A stretch of DNA of 64,000 bases from Sclerodactyla briareus (GCA_026419785.1 JAODTK010005675.1:62001-126000), one strand, 5' to 3'; shown: positions 45,445-57,279, counted from the first letter of the stretch. Made by a program: numbers and translations. Notes: a model not told the origin generated them from the letters alone.

Positions 45445-46265
45445 GTGACGTCACTGCCTTGAGGGTTCCCCCGATTGCAACAAATGGCACTTTCCCGCTT
45501 CATCCCCTTTACTTCCTCTATGATGTAAGGGGGGGGGGGTGGGGGGGGGGGGGGGGGGGGGGTTCCTAACCATAGCTGAGATATCTCAGCCAGAAATATT
45601 CATCCCGAGAAATTCCTTCATGCAGTCATGTTCCCTTTAGTATGCCTAATTGTAGAAATACTACCTTTTTAGACCCATTATTTGCTGCTCAGTAGCGCCC
45701 ACTGAGGGTCGAATCGAGCCACTTCTTCTAATGAATGCGCTTTGACAAATGCAAGATAGACCAAAAGAGCACTGGTCCAAGATTATTTTTAGAGAGTGTG
45801 GGGGCGCAAACCTTGCAGAATCCCAACAGGATGCGTCGAAGGCTCGGAGTATTTGAGGGGGATTGGGGTACTTCCCCAACAAAATTTAATAATAAGAGTT
45901 CGCTGGGTGTGATATTTGTTTCCGGATTGGGGGCGCATAAATTGTTTGCCTCGAGGGTTCCAAGCAGATTGCAAAATTGTGGCACTTCCCGCTCACATTG
46001 GGTTCCTTATCTATATGTGGTAACCATTATGCGCGATATCATCAGGCCAGAGCTAGTTCATTCCGGGAAATATTCCATCATGTTTCTTTTAGTTAGGCCT
46101 ACTTGTTGTGAGAAATACATTATATTTGATGAACCGACGTTTGCTGCTCATGAGTAGCGCCACAAAATAGGGGAGAATTACAAAAGTAAGGCACTGGTCC
46201 GATTTTTTCTGAGCACATTTGCTAGTGCTAAGAGAGGGGGGGGGACTACCTCAATGTAGAAATTT
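45445..46265 (+). repeat. About 450-bp tandem duplication with a very long G run
   Basis: The order GAGGGTTCC, GATTGCAA, GGCACTT-CCCGCT, ATATTC-ATC, TTTGCTGCTCA-TAGCGCC and GCACTGGTCC occurs twice, with TTTGCTGCTCA at about 45,684 and 46,140. In the first copy an almost pure G run of over 30 bases (45,529-45,562, one T) interrupts the unit; the second ends in a G run of 10 (46,236-46,245). Copy identity is moderate. No coding content. Confidence 0.7.
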
Positions 46266-46919
46266 ATTTGATGTGAATTCTTCGTTTCGTTTCCGTTGGT
46301 AATAAAAATAACCAAGACATGCCCCCCCCCCCCCTCCCTGGATCCGCGTCTGACGAAACTTTTTTCCAGTACTCAAACGCATTTACATCAGAAAGCACGC
46401 ACACGAATATTGAGCAACTGAGGCACTCTGCATCGACTGAATTGGCTTCGTGTTCGTAGTGTTAATTGACCACGCAAATTAAAAAGGAAAACCCCCTCTA
46501 TTATGATTCTTCTACGAAGATTCCTGCAACTTTCAGCAATAACCAGGGCAACGTGCCTATGCCTATCTCCACGCCATTCGTGATCACGGTGATTACCCTC
46601 AGGCACAGCGAACATGCCCTGCTATTAGACAAAAATAAATATCCATGGGATCCGATAACGCGACGGAGCGTGCGCGACAAAAAATTCGCCCAGCTACAGG
46701 ACTTCTTGTCTGTCTAATTTTGACCGATTTCCCCACATGACTTTGGAAGTGACAAGAAACAAGTGGCCGTCCTGCCCCCTGCTACTTTCGAGTTCCAGGT
46801 AAAAAAAAAAAAAATCTTCGAGTGGTAAATGAATTCTTCGTGATTTCACGAGATCATTATCTTCAGATGAGCGTTCATCGGCCCGAGCAACTGGCGTATT
46901 ACAGTATAATGCTACCCTC

Positions 46920-46990
46920 CTTCCTATGGCTATACGTGCCGAGCAGAGGATCGAACTTGATTCAAGTCCCGGCACAGGTGCAGACCGGGG
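46920..46990 (-). repeat. Partial copy of the SINE tail segment
   Basis: TATGGCTATACGTGCCGAGC followed by AGAGGATCGAAC, GATTCAAG and AGGTGCAGACC matches 32,274-32,332 in the SINE body, in the same orientation. No tRNA-like head is present here. It is either a 5'-truncated SINE or the parent LINE tail that the SINE shares. Confidence 0.55.
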
Positions 46991-46999
46991 TGTCGCACG

Positions 47000-47946
47000 T
47001 TATTGTCAGGTGCAAATACTTCAACACGGAACAAGGTACTGCCCCCCTGCATTGACCCTGGATGTGGAGCGGGCACATAGCCAGTCTGCCGATTCGGGGG
47101 GGGGGGAGACTTTTTTTCCAATTTGAACTTTCTTCCCGGTTTCCCTCTTCTGACGAAAGTGATTAGCAGAGGGTCAGGGGGGAGGGAGAGGGATACCACT
47201 AACTTTATGAGCGTCGAAAAAAGCGGGCTTCCTTGTATCTCACTATACCCCCATTACCCTCATCCTTTGGGCCCATTATTCCTCGCAATTATTCAATCCA
47301 TCCCACGTTCGGATTTTTCCCACTCTTTTTTTTCTCGCTTGTCCCCGTCCCCTCCTCTTCCATTTCTCGATTTGCCCTCTCGAACTGCTGTCAAGGAGGA
47401 AACAACCCTCTGACCTCACTGGCTGGCTATACGCCACTGATGTGTGGATGGTATCACACACAGACAGCAAGTGCAAGTTGCCTACCCCTCGTTCGTCCCT
47501 GCTCGAATTAATGTGATGAGCGCCCTCTTAGCAGGTTAGGGTCTGCTCAGCGTTAGCCAATGATACCTAAATTTGATAACATATCTTGGTTGATATGTTT
47601 CATTTCTGCGCTACCCTCGCTGCGAAAGATCAGAACCGGCCAGTTTTTGGGAGCCCATAGAGGTTGTGCTGCAGCTGACTGAACTTTGAGTTCTGAATTA
47701 TTGCCGCGGACCTGGCAGAGCAAATCACGGTTTGGAGCACCCACTCACGCACACTAAACACATACACGAACACATGTAGACCATAAGGACTCTTTTGACA
47801 TTAATATCACGCTACTGTGTTTTTTCTTCTTCTTTTTTAGCTGGTATATTCTTTAACCATTTCTACAGAAGAGAACCACACAGCTACGCCACTACACCTC
47901 GCGGTAGCGCTGAGAGTGCTGATGAGTTTGTGACTCTAAGCTTACC
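47000..47946. other. No gene seen
   Basis: This stretch holds a G run at 47,097-47,107, a pyrimidine-rich tract at 47,320-47,390, and CTACGCCACTAC near 47,883-47,894, which looks like an inverse element end. Nothing else is recognised. Confidence 0.45.
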
Positions 47947-49367
47947 GTTACACCCATGGGCGGCGATCATGGGGACGAGGAGGGGGGGCGGGGGGCGGCG
48001 TCTCCCGCAATATTTCGGTGGGGGGGACGCATGCACTTCGTCCCCCCCCCCCTAATATTTTGGCCCGACTGATATTTTGGCCTGACCCTGTAAATCTGAC
48101 ATATCCAGTAGCAACCGTGCTAAACAATGCCTAATGGACTAAATGATCAGTTAGTGATTATGCTGCTCCTTATTCGCAGTTTTGGCGCGCTACGTCGTGA
48201 TCTTGATTTTTTTTTTTTGTTTTTATGGGGGGCGACGACTTGTGAAAGTTGAGTGGCTGAGTGGCACGGCACACGCTACTATCACTATGACGTATGAGGG
48301 CACATGTGCGGCATCGAAAATCGGCCAGAAAACGCCACAAAATTGCGTTGTCAAAAAGACATGATTCAAAATTCAAGTGAAGAAAAGGCTAAGTACAAAT
48401 ATTGCCTGAATTTCGATGGAATGCTCAAAAGTGTAAGCTCCGTTGTTCTTGAAGGGAAGGAGGTTGAGGCGACGGGGGTAAGTCTACCACCTGGCGGGAC
48501 CTGTGAAATTTTGGCATATTGGTATATTTGAAATGTAAATACAGTGATCAGCAATCAATTTGTGGGTGCGACCACTTGTTGAAAGTTCGATGCCTGCACG
48601 ATGCACATACTGAGGGGAAAAGGAAAACGGTGCGGGTGGATATCCTTTATGGATATCCTTCAAGATAGCCATCGAAGATTCGGCCAGGGAACGCCACAAT
48701 TCGTGCAAAGACAGCATTCAAAATTCAGGTGGAGGAAAGTTCATATCCAAAGCTTGCCTGACGTTTCGATGGAAAATGTAGCATTCACGCGAGTGCTTCG
48801 CGCGCAGTTGCGTTTTTAATTCTGTTTATACTCATTTGGCCAACTGTCTGGCCCAATTGGCAGTGTCTTTCCCATGCGCCTGCATGTAGTCTGAGAATAA
48901 GATCAAAATGGGGCCCGTAATCTGTGAGTAAAAAACTAAAAGGCCTATCTAAGTGATAGGTCAGAGAGGATTCAGTGCATGTCGTTGGTCAATTGGATCC
49001 TGCAAAATCTCGCCCCCCCGGCTTTTTTTCGCGCAACGTAGTGTTGTTGCCATTGCCCATTTCAACATTGCTCCTTTAATGACCGTAACCTCAATTGCAT
49101 CGTATTTTTAATAACATGTCAAAGCACCCAACGTAAAACCTTGAAATTGATCCCTGAGGCGATACGTTTTGGAAGAACCCAAAATAACTTTTGTTTTTAT
49201 AATTTTAGGAATGCTGCTACTGTCCATAGGCACGTGGGAAGTGCCGTTTGTTTCCTGCAATTCTAGGGGGTCTGTCAAACGAAATTTTCCGTTCTATTTC
49301 TTTTGTGTCCACCCCCCCCCCCCCCACGCCTAATCGCCAACACAAAATCGCCCCCCTTGGTTACACC
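47947..49367 (+). mobile_element. hAT-like non-autonomous DNA element with perfect 8-bp TSD
   Basis: The element proper is 47,955-49,359 (1,405 bp). The eight bases GTTACACC occur immediately before it (47,947-47,954) and immediately after it (49,360-49,367). Its ends are CATGGGCGGCG and, read inwards from the right, CAAGGGGGGCG, an imperfect inverted repeat starting CA. An 8-bp duplication with CAxxGGCG ends is the signature of the hAT superfamily. Inside are alternating G and C runs near both ends, a CG hairpin (48,790-48,802), and two related internal blocks (about 48,230 and 48,567). No transposase frame is seen, so it needed one in trans. It matches 59,584-61,246 throughout. Confidence 0.85.
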
Positions 49368-49997
49368 CTGCAACATAACCAATTGGTAATTGCTATTGGC
49401 AACTGGGACTGGTGCTCGTGGGGTGTGTTTGCAACCCTCACACCTTCTTTAAGGATTTTTTTTTTTTGTTATTGCGTCATTTTTACCCTAATAATACCCG
49501 CTTTCCGCACAAATCTCTGCTTCCGGGCCGGAAGATATATACCTTGCAGCTGGGTATAGTTATTACGAGACCCTCCCTAATATTAACCCGATTCCCCAGC
49601 AGTCAACCAAACACTTCACACAACCGGAGTATATTCGGAGGAAATAAGTGCTTGCACCGGTCGTACAATAGCTAAAATTCAAATGTGTTCTTCTTGCAAC
49701 GAATTTATCGAACATGTCACAAGGTGCAATCTACCCAGGCCTTCAAAATCGCCAGGTGCGGCACACTTCAGTTGGTGGGGGGTGTGCTACCACTGGTTGA
49801 GACGTGGTTGACTGGTAACTTATTTAGAGGTCTAAAATACTGCTTTGATGTTCCTCTTGCCACGAACTTGGTAGATGTGTCATGTGATAATGTTCATGTG
49901 ATAGTAAAAGAATACCGAACTATACGGTAGTTAACGGGGGTCGCTTTTCTTCACTCTCTCCTCTTGCGATTGCTGTGAGATGGCGCCCGAATCTGGG
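49368..49997. other. Unique spacer between two hAT-like elements, no gene seen
   Basis: There is a T run at 49,457-49,468. Short plus-strand frames at 49,412-49,930 (81-103 codons) show no domain. The stretch separates two independent insertions. Confidence 0.5.
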
Positions 49998-51259
49998 GGT
50001 AGACCCCAGGGGCGTCGTTCAGTCTTGAAAAGTGGGGGGGGGGGACACATCGAATGCAAATGACCATCTAAGCGGAGCGCCACCATCGGTTGGCGCGAAG
50101 CGTACGCCGGAAATTTTAGATTTTCATACCCTCGAGATCGCCAGAAACGGCACTTGCCACGGCTCAATAGCAAACATCTACATGTGTGATTTTAGTAAAA
50201 GCCAGACAAAAAAGTTGTCATTGTGCATACTAAGATGATTTACCGAATATCACACAAGGGATTTTTTCATCAGCTTGTTCTACTCGGGCTTTGTTTGCTT
50301 GGATTCCAGGGGTCTACCGAACGGTCCCTGGTGAGAGCGAAGGGAAAAGCCAAGCTTACCGGCTATTCCAATTTGGGAGCATAAAATTTGTGTTCCTAAT
50401 TCTACAAGACAGTCATTGAGAATACCCCGCGCGCAAAGCGCGCGAAAAATTTGTGCATGTTTCCCGGACATTTTATCGAAAAAGTCTGCAGAAAATTCTG
50501 CATTTTTATTTTTTTCCTTTCTCCTTCCACATTTTTCCACGAAATATTCGCCCACATCTCAGAAAAATGGGGGGGGGGGGAGTCTGCCCCCAAGGCTTCT
50601 GGAATTATTCGAGTGAACACAATTATTTTGAAGAATTACATCGCATATTTGGACGACGCCTGGAAGAAAAACGCTATTGCGCGCGAAACCTTAAAAATTT
50701 ATGAACTTTTGGCTAGTCGATTTAAAAGTCGAGAACTCGGTATAAACATGGGTAATCCTTCGACTTCGGCGCTAGTCGGGTACAGATCTTCATCTGGGGT
50801 CCGCACCTGGAATCAGTGGACTCAAGACAATTTCCAACGCGATTATTGTTGGTAATACGAAAATTGAATCAGTTTGAGAGACCATCGAATAATGATTATC
50901 ACTGTGAACCACCGCACACCCGCTGCGCGGTTGGTGGTCCAAAAATCTTATGGGCTTATCAATCTCGTCCTTGGCCTTGATTGTCTCCTCGTCGATAGTG
51001 TTACCTAGTGGGTAGGGGGCCAGCCTTTATAATTTCCGAAGTTATTGACCATGGAAGAGGATATCGTCTTGACAATGCTCAAATTGATTCCACTCGAATC
51101 AGCGTAACAACTGTGATACAAAATCGGGCAATTCCTATTATTTTTTATTACTGTCCGGAAAAGCGGGGGGGGGGGGACAAACGATATAATATCCCCACAC
51201 TTTTGAAAGTGAGGGGACATGTCCCCCCGTCCCCACCTGTTGACGCCCATGGGTAGACC
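49998..51259 (+). mobile_element. Second hAT-like element with perfect 8-bp TSD
   Basis: The element proper is 50,006-51,251 (1,246 bp), with GGTAGACC both before it (49,998-50,005) and after it (51,252-51,259). The left end CCAGGGGCGTCG and the right end read inwards, CATGGGCGTCA, form an imperfect inverted repeat. The palindromic motif lies at 50,066-50,105, 60 bp inside the left end. A CG hairpin (CGCGCGCAAAGCGCGCG) is at about 50,430-50,446. The right part ends in G run, ACAAACGATATAATAT, then GGGGACATGTCCCCCC. It is the intact version of the element at 28,895-31,097. No transposase is encoded. Confidence 0.85.
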
Positions 51260-51830
51260 TATGTGAGCATTTCATACCTTCAAACCTTTGAGCACGGAAT
51301 CATGAAAATGCTCTTGAAAAACAACAACGACATTCGACATCTTGCCAAAACATCGTGTGGGAAATAGTAATAGACGTATTGCGCACTCGCCGCACACGTG
51401 GATCTCAGGGGGCTCATCGCTCTTATGATACTTTGCATATGGATTATATAAAGTACTCACCCTCTACTAAGATTGCTGGGAGTCCATCATAAAATGCTGA
51501 TAATTATAATATCGTTAACTTTGGTGGAAAAGATTCCGTAAACCTCGCGTAACTCAAAAGAGATCTGCTTAGTCGTGCTTGTTGATACAAACTGATTGTA
51601 GTAGTTAGGAAAGGAAAATTTGAGAAATCAAGGTGTGTTTCTCTTATTACGTCATATTTATGGCCACTTCATAATGAACGTCTGCGCGCCAATTAAACGC
51701 CATTTACAACTTGCGTATTATTGACGCAGTGTCAATCACCAACGCTAATGCTAAATGCGCGCCTAATGAGGAGGAAAATCATTGCGCTTTCGTGAAATTA
51801 ACGGACTTTTTTGTGCTGTCTTGAACCTGA
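51260..51830. other. No gene seen
   Basis: This is A/T-rich sequence of ordinary composition. No repeats or splice-flanked frames are recognised. Confidence 0.5.
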
Positions 51831-51962
51831 ACTCGAGCGAGTCACGGTCGAACAGCCGAGTCCCCGAGTTCGAGTCATCGAAGCTCGATTCCGAGTTCAA
51901 GACCGAGTCCTCCAAATTCGGTCCGAGATCGGTATCGAGACCAAGACCAGACTCGAGTCCCC
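51831..51962 (+). repeat. Degenerate GAGTC-rich array
   Basis: ACTCGAG, GAGTCA, CGAGTC, GAGTTC and GACCGAGTCC words repeat about every 8-15 bases across 130 bp. The repeat gives open frames in several registers on both strands, rich in S, E, R and D. It is a simple repeat, not a protein. Confidence 0.75.
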
Positions 51963-53505
51963 CAACACTGCAACCAGGGACAAAGTTAGAGGAGGGAGGG
52001 GGTGAGGGTGGTTGCCAAACCATTCAAACTGAAGCCGTCTTGATTATGCCCAAAATATTTGTTTCACTTCCGCGGAACTGTTCTACTGTCTCTGTTACAA
52101 CCACCCCTGCTGCCACGAAAATATTTCCAGTTTGCGATTGTTGTGACATGATTGCTCAATGTTCAGAAATCCATGTAGACCTATCCCCCTTCCCCTTCCT
52201 ATGATACCAGGGGGAGGAACATGTCCCCATAATCCTTTTATCATAAAATAGTATAAGTCAACCAAAATCTTAAACAAGTCCTCCTCAGGAAATATTCAAG
52301 ATATTAAGTCATCATCGAAACAGGGGAAACAGTGTGAAACTAAGGTTACTAATTCGCTGTTAATATTTGAAAGATGGATTTGAGTCTGCTTAGCGTCCAG
52401 CGAAAAAAGCGACGGCGAATTTTGCATGACGTCACAACCTAATTTATCGTAAGGGGGCTCATATTAAATTTAAAGCGATGCTTTTCTACCTTTATTCAGT
52501 TATCTTTATATCAATTTTATTTGGACGGAAAAAATGAGTGAAAAAATACCATTGGTTCAATTTATCTAAATGCGGGTGCAGTATTTATTGTTTACAAGAT
52601 TTATTCTTAATTGACGACATCCCTCTTTAAGTCAGGACATTAGTAGGACCCTTTCATCAGACCAAGGTTGTTAACGCTAGTTTGTGGTAGGTCCACTTTT
52701 TCCCCCCCGATACCCTGGGTTCATAGGTGATGACGCAATCGCCATCCGAACACGCATGTGAATCTTTCCGAGGTCATCTGTTGATTAACGCAGCTCTGTC
52801 TACATGGGATAACGGCAGTGCGTGATCTGATGACCTGATTGTCATCACAGAGGCAGAGTGGCGTACACGGGGGGGGGGGGGGTGGGGGTTTTTGGTGGTC
52901 AGGAATCCCCATACCAACGTGATCAAGAAACTTTTTTTAACACAAATCTGATTGTTTTTTTGCAGGTCTTGCAGGAAGGAGTTTGTAGATGTTATTTAGA
53001 AAGATATTGCAGCAGCATGTGTCTAGGGGCCCATAAATTGTACTTATTACAAATAGGGAGGGTTGAGGCCATTTATTGTGCGCACTTACCTGTGTTCCCG
53101 ACATCCACCCCCCCCCCCCCCCCCCACCCTCCAGGACAATCTCTCGTACGCGCCTGCACAGATGACCTGTTAAACAGGCCATGTCGAAGATGGATAAACG
53201 TACGTTCAGCCTCGTGCTTAGTCTTGTGACTGCATATCGCCCAATCTTAGTACAATTTCTAGTGCCCAACATTACCGCGATTAGCGGAAAATTATAAGGA
53301 GAAGAAATCTTCTTTAGCACAGAATTTGGAACATGACAAGACACCGACTAACGGAATGACATACTGATGGAATAGAAAACCAGATTGACTGGGGAACTGC
53401 TTGATCCCCATTAAACGAATTTCATGCGCTTCATATAATTCGGCAAGGAATCCCAAGCAGAGTAGCGTTTCGTTTTTCAAGATGGTAATTTTCCAGTGAA
53501 AAATA
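51963..53505. other. No gene seen
   Basis: A CAGAGTGGCGTACACGGGGG word at 52,854 is followed by an 18-base G run broken once by T, and a 20-base C run lies at 53,107-53,126. This is probably another decayed G/C-run element. Frames of 123-140 codons in this stretch pass through those runs or the GAGTC array. Confidence 0.45.
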
Positions 53506-53507
53506 GA

Positions 53508-53537
53508 ATTATTTTTTTTTTTTTTTTTTTTTTTTTC
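53508..53537. repeat. Long T run
   Basis: A nearly pure T tract of about 27 bases follows AATAGAATTATT. On the minus strand it would be an A run, but nothing beside it is recognised as a retroposed copy. Confidence 0.8.
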
Positions 53538-54650
53538 AGGTCAACAGAGTTGAAAAAAAGTGGGAAATTCCAAAATGTCCAAAAATGATTGATTGATGGA
53601 GTTAGAAATTATTTGTAAGCTTTCTCATCAAGAGTACAGAAATATTAGTTCGTCAAGCGGTGTTATTGATCTGTTTGAAAAAATGGGAAACTTTTCGATC
53701 AATGTCATATGATGCGTTAGGAGCTAGTCATATCATATACAGGTCATATCCAATGAATTGACCTGACCATCATGCCTTTGTGATTTTTCTCCTAAATGTG
53801 CCCTAAACATTAGATATCCAAGTGTCAGGTGCAACGCGGGAAAGGGCAATTGATTCAGTGCACTAGCTAAGGATAGTCACCCACTGTTTGTTTTATGAAT
53901 ATTTTTTTCCATCATCAGGAGCGAAGGGAGAAAGGGAGAATATAATGATTAATGACTCGATCTGTCTCAGTTTTCAGCAGTGATGGTAATTGCCAATCCA
54001 GTCACTGGTTTCAAATGCAGGTGAAGTCCACCCCACGATCTACAAATGGATTTGTTGCGGGGCCGGAGATTTACCAAGTAATAAAAACCAATAATTGGAC
54101 CTTAGTCACGTGGGCTGGGACCACACCAATCGGTCTCTAGCTCCGATCCCCTCCCTCTCCTTCTGGGCGCACTGGTCTTTCCAAGCTAATTGGTTTTTTT
54201 TCCATATCTTCTTGAGTATGTGAAAGAGGATATGTCCAAATTGGGAGGAGGTAAACTGTCCGCCGAATTCCCGACACTTGTCAGCGGAGTAGTCTTGGGT
54301 TAAGTTGATACAATAATGGATCCCGTAGCTTTATCCGGCACGCACAGCCTTCATTTCTTTCTGCAGTGCGCCACCAATCTGTAGTCCGTTTCTGTTTTCC
54401 ACGTCGTGTCCAAATGTAATTTCGCTTCCAATATTGGAAGCAGCCAACTACACCACTGATAGAGAATCCCCACTTGAATAATCAGGTTTTCGATGAATGG
54501 TTAGACAAAACAGCGTGTTACAATAAATAAGCGACATCGAGGATCAACCGTTTAGCAGTTTTTGGACAATTTCAACAGGCTGTGAAAATAATCTTTTAGA
54601 AAAAAAACTTCAAAAATTTGAAAAAACGTTGTGATTCTATATATAGAAGA
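53538..54650. other. No gene seen
   Basis: The sequence is of ordinary composition. A 62-codon frame at 53,952-54,140 has no partner exon. No repeats recognised. Confidence 0.5.
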
Positions 54651-54656
54651 AAACTA

Positions 54657-54758
54657 ATGGTGGCGCCGTGCACAGAAATAGAAATGTATATGCCGGATGA
54701 AAAGGCAGCAGGAAAATCGGGGAATAATCGTCGAGGACTACGGGGAAGAGCTGTAAAG
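54657..54758 (+). CDS. Candidate first coding exon
   Basis: An ATG with G at +4 opens a 34-codon frame, MVAPCTEIEMYMPDEKAAGK followed by SGNNRRGLRGRAVK. It ends in phase 0 at a near-consensus donor (GTAAAG|GTAGGTAAA). The basic, Gly/Arg-rich end looks like a nuclear or nucleic-acid-binding protein but has no known motif. The upstream base context also offers an acceptor (TATATATAG at about 54,637-54,645), so it could be internal. No following exon was found before a G-run element end at 54,857. Confidence 0.3.
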
Positions 54759-54856
54759 GTAGGTAAATGTGGGCAATGGAACGGGAGCAGGACTCCAGCA
54801 GCGATTCTGCATTACCGCAGTGGGATTGTGAAACGTTTGCTGCAGAATGATCTGGC

Positions 54857-54905
54857 CAGGGACGTAGCTACAGAGGGGTGGGGTGGGGGGGGGGGGGGGT
54901 TAGGG
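54857..54905 (+). repeat. hAT-like end word plus G run
   Basis: CAGGGACGTAGCTACAGAGG begins at 54,857 and runs into a G tract of about 20 bases broken by T. This is the same layout as the left ends at 26,509 and 63,627. The preceding eight bases are GATCTGGC. No right end with the same eight bases was found. Confidence 0.45.
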
Positions 54906-57279
54906 GTGTCACACCCAAATTTGTCCAATAGCATATAGGTGGAATTCATGCGACAGTCTGAGTTTTAAGGGTGTCCGGCTAACTACTTGAATGACATTAA
55001 AGTCCCATATTAGGACTTTCTCAACTAAGACAAACACGGTTACTATTCAAATTGCCACAATTCGGTAACATGATGAAAAAGATCAATTTGGCCGGTTCGT
55101 TTTGGCAATCTAATTTCTACCAACAAATTGGGTTGACACTTATAATTCATAGTGCCAACTTTGAATTATTATTGGAAATTGTCCGGGGTTAGTGATACAT
55201 TCGGTCCAAATTGGAATCCAGTTTTCAGAAGGTATTCTGAAATTTACCCTAACCAAGAAAATGACTACTGCGTAAAAAAAAATGTTCCTTTTTCCTTGGC
55301 GGAAACTCCAACTTAAAGATGAACGGGAATTTTTTGAGTTTTGAAAACATTTGAAAAGAGTTGCATTGCGTAGCGACGGCGCTGCGCTGCTAGTAACGTT
55401 GGAATTGACTAGTACCAATATTTAGTTGGAAAAAGTTCAGGTAAATTACAAATTAATGTACTAGGTTTCAAATCATCAGAATAAACAGGTTTTTCTTGAG
55501 ATATTTCAAACTAAATTGTAACTGAAAAAATGGATCTTTTCAATGTGGGGTCACTTTGGAGGTAGTCAGATTTCTACAAATATGTTCCGTTGGGGGACAG
55601 ATAAATCAACATGCCCCATTTCCTGGCAAATTTGGAGGATGCTTTTTTAAAAATTTTAAAAAATGCAGAGGGACCCGTTCAAAGTTCATGAACAAAATTT
55701 TCTAATCAAAATTGACCCAATCTTGATAGTCGAAATTGGCGGATATAAAATGCAAAATACGGTTGCGTGCTTTGGTTTTTTCTTCTGTGATACACAATAA
55801 AATTTTCTGGTGTCGGGAGGCTATTCTTTGCTCTCACTCAAGTATCCGGAAGGCCCATGAGGTCGACTGGATTCACCAGTGTAATGCAGGAAGAGCCATA
55901 GCCGAACACTAAAATTATGGACTCGCTTGAATTGACTTGATTACGGCACTTAAGCAAAGGTTTTTGCGTTTTAGTGGATGGGATACGTTTGAAATTGGCA
56001 GGATGATTTTAGTGAGAATGGAAAAACCAGGCTCCATTTGTGAGAACAGGAAAATCTAGTGTAAAACATTTCCCAACATGTATGACAGTTTTTCGCAGGC
56101 TCAGGGGCGCCAAACGTTGCTCGTGGGCGTCAAACGGAGCCCGGCTTCCAGCCAAAATACCTGTGGGTTGTGGGGTTGATGGAGGTAACAGTACGCTGGA
56201 TCTCAATAACATTTCTCAGGAGTCTATACCATTCAAGAGACATTGGATTACCAACAAGGCAATCAATTATGTTAATAATTGAGAATTAACATCTAAGCAA
56301 TCACATCAGAACAATTATACTACTTCAAAAGTATTTTATCAAATTATCATCTTCATTTTGTGAAAAGCATGACAAGTAGAGTCATCTATATATTTCATGA
56401 GTAATAAGTAAAACCCACAGTAGCCCGGCACTAAAAACACCCTCCGAGAGGCTGTTCACCCTTACAGGGACATCAAACTGGAGCTAGGAAGTGTTCTAGT
56501 TCGTCGGAGTAATTGACTCATTGATTTGTTGCAAACAAGATGAAATTGGTGTCACAGAGATTGACCCCAAAGATCATCAGTTATTAGGTCAAAGGAGTCG
56601 AAAGGTAAATGAGGCAAACGTAGGTACATACGATGTTGTTGCAAAGACAAACAAAAATTCTCCAGTACCCCTAAAAAGTTCGTTGTGAGATATATGAAAA
56701 CTTCCATTTTCAGTGATACAGAGCTAGAGAGTATCAACCCTTTCACGCCCGACATGACTGAAAATAGCGGGTGTAGAAGGTATTTAGTACTCCAGTCTTG
56801 ACTACTAGTTGGTGGCACACGACACGTTTGTCGTCACAAAATGGCCAAGGTTCAATGGCATTAGGTCAGATGAGGACAAAGCTCAATAGAGGTCAAAGTA
56901 GCACATCGGATGTAATTTGCACGACGACAATATTCTTCATGACACCAACCCCTGAAATGTTTCGTTGCGCAGATATGAAAATAGGAAAATAGAAAATACT
57001 CTTCAGATACCTTGATGGCTTGTCCTGACACAGCCCAAAATGAGTTCGTCCTCTTCACAAGTGAACCCACACAGTTAATATCTGTTCCGTTTTCCACTGG
57101 TTATCGTGCGGAAACGCTTTTTAAAGATGTTACCCTCCGACCTGGCACACGACCCTTCAATTAATTGATACCAACAACAATAGAGGGCTTCCCCTCTTAC
57201 CCACTTCCCTATCAACAATGAACCTGCTTGCGTCTTCAGATATCGCGTGGAAACCATTCGGTCCAAGAGTCACACACAC
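54906..57279. other. No gene seen
   Basis: This is A/T-rich sequence. Open frames on both strands are under 93 codons and without domains. A CAGGGGCGCCAAACG word near 56,102 is a possible further element end. Words GGTCAAAGGAGTC and AGGTCAAAGTAGC near 56,587 and 56,891 relate this stretch loosely to the arrays after 58.7 kb. Confidence 0.4.

Noticed and set aside
51763-52204. 140-codon plus-strand frame over the GAGTC repeat
   Set aside because: The frame is held open by the repeat; both strands and several frames are open.
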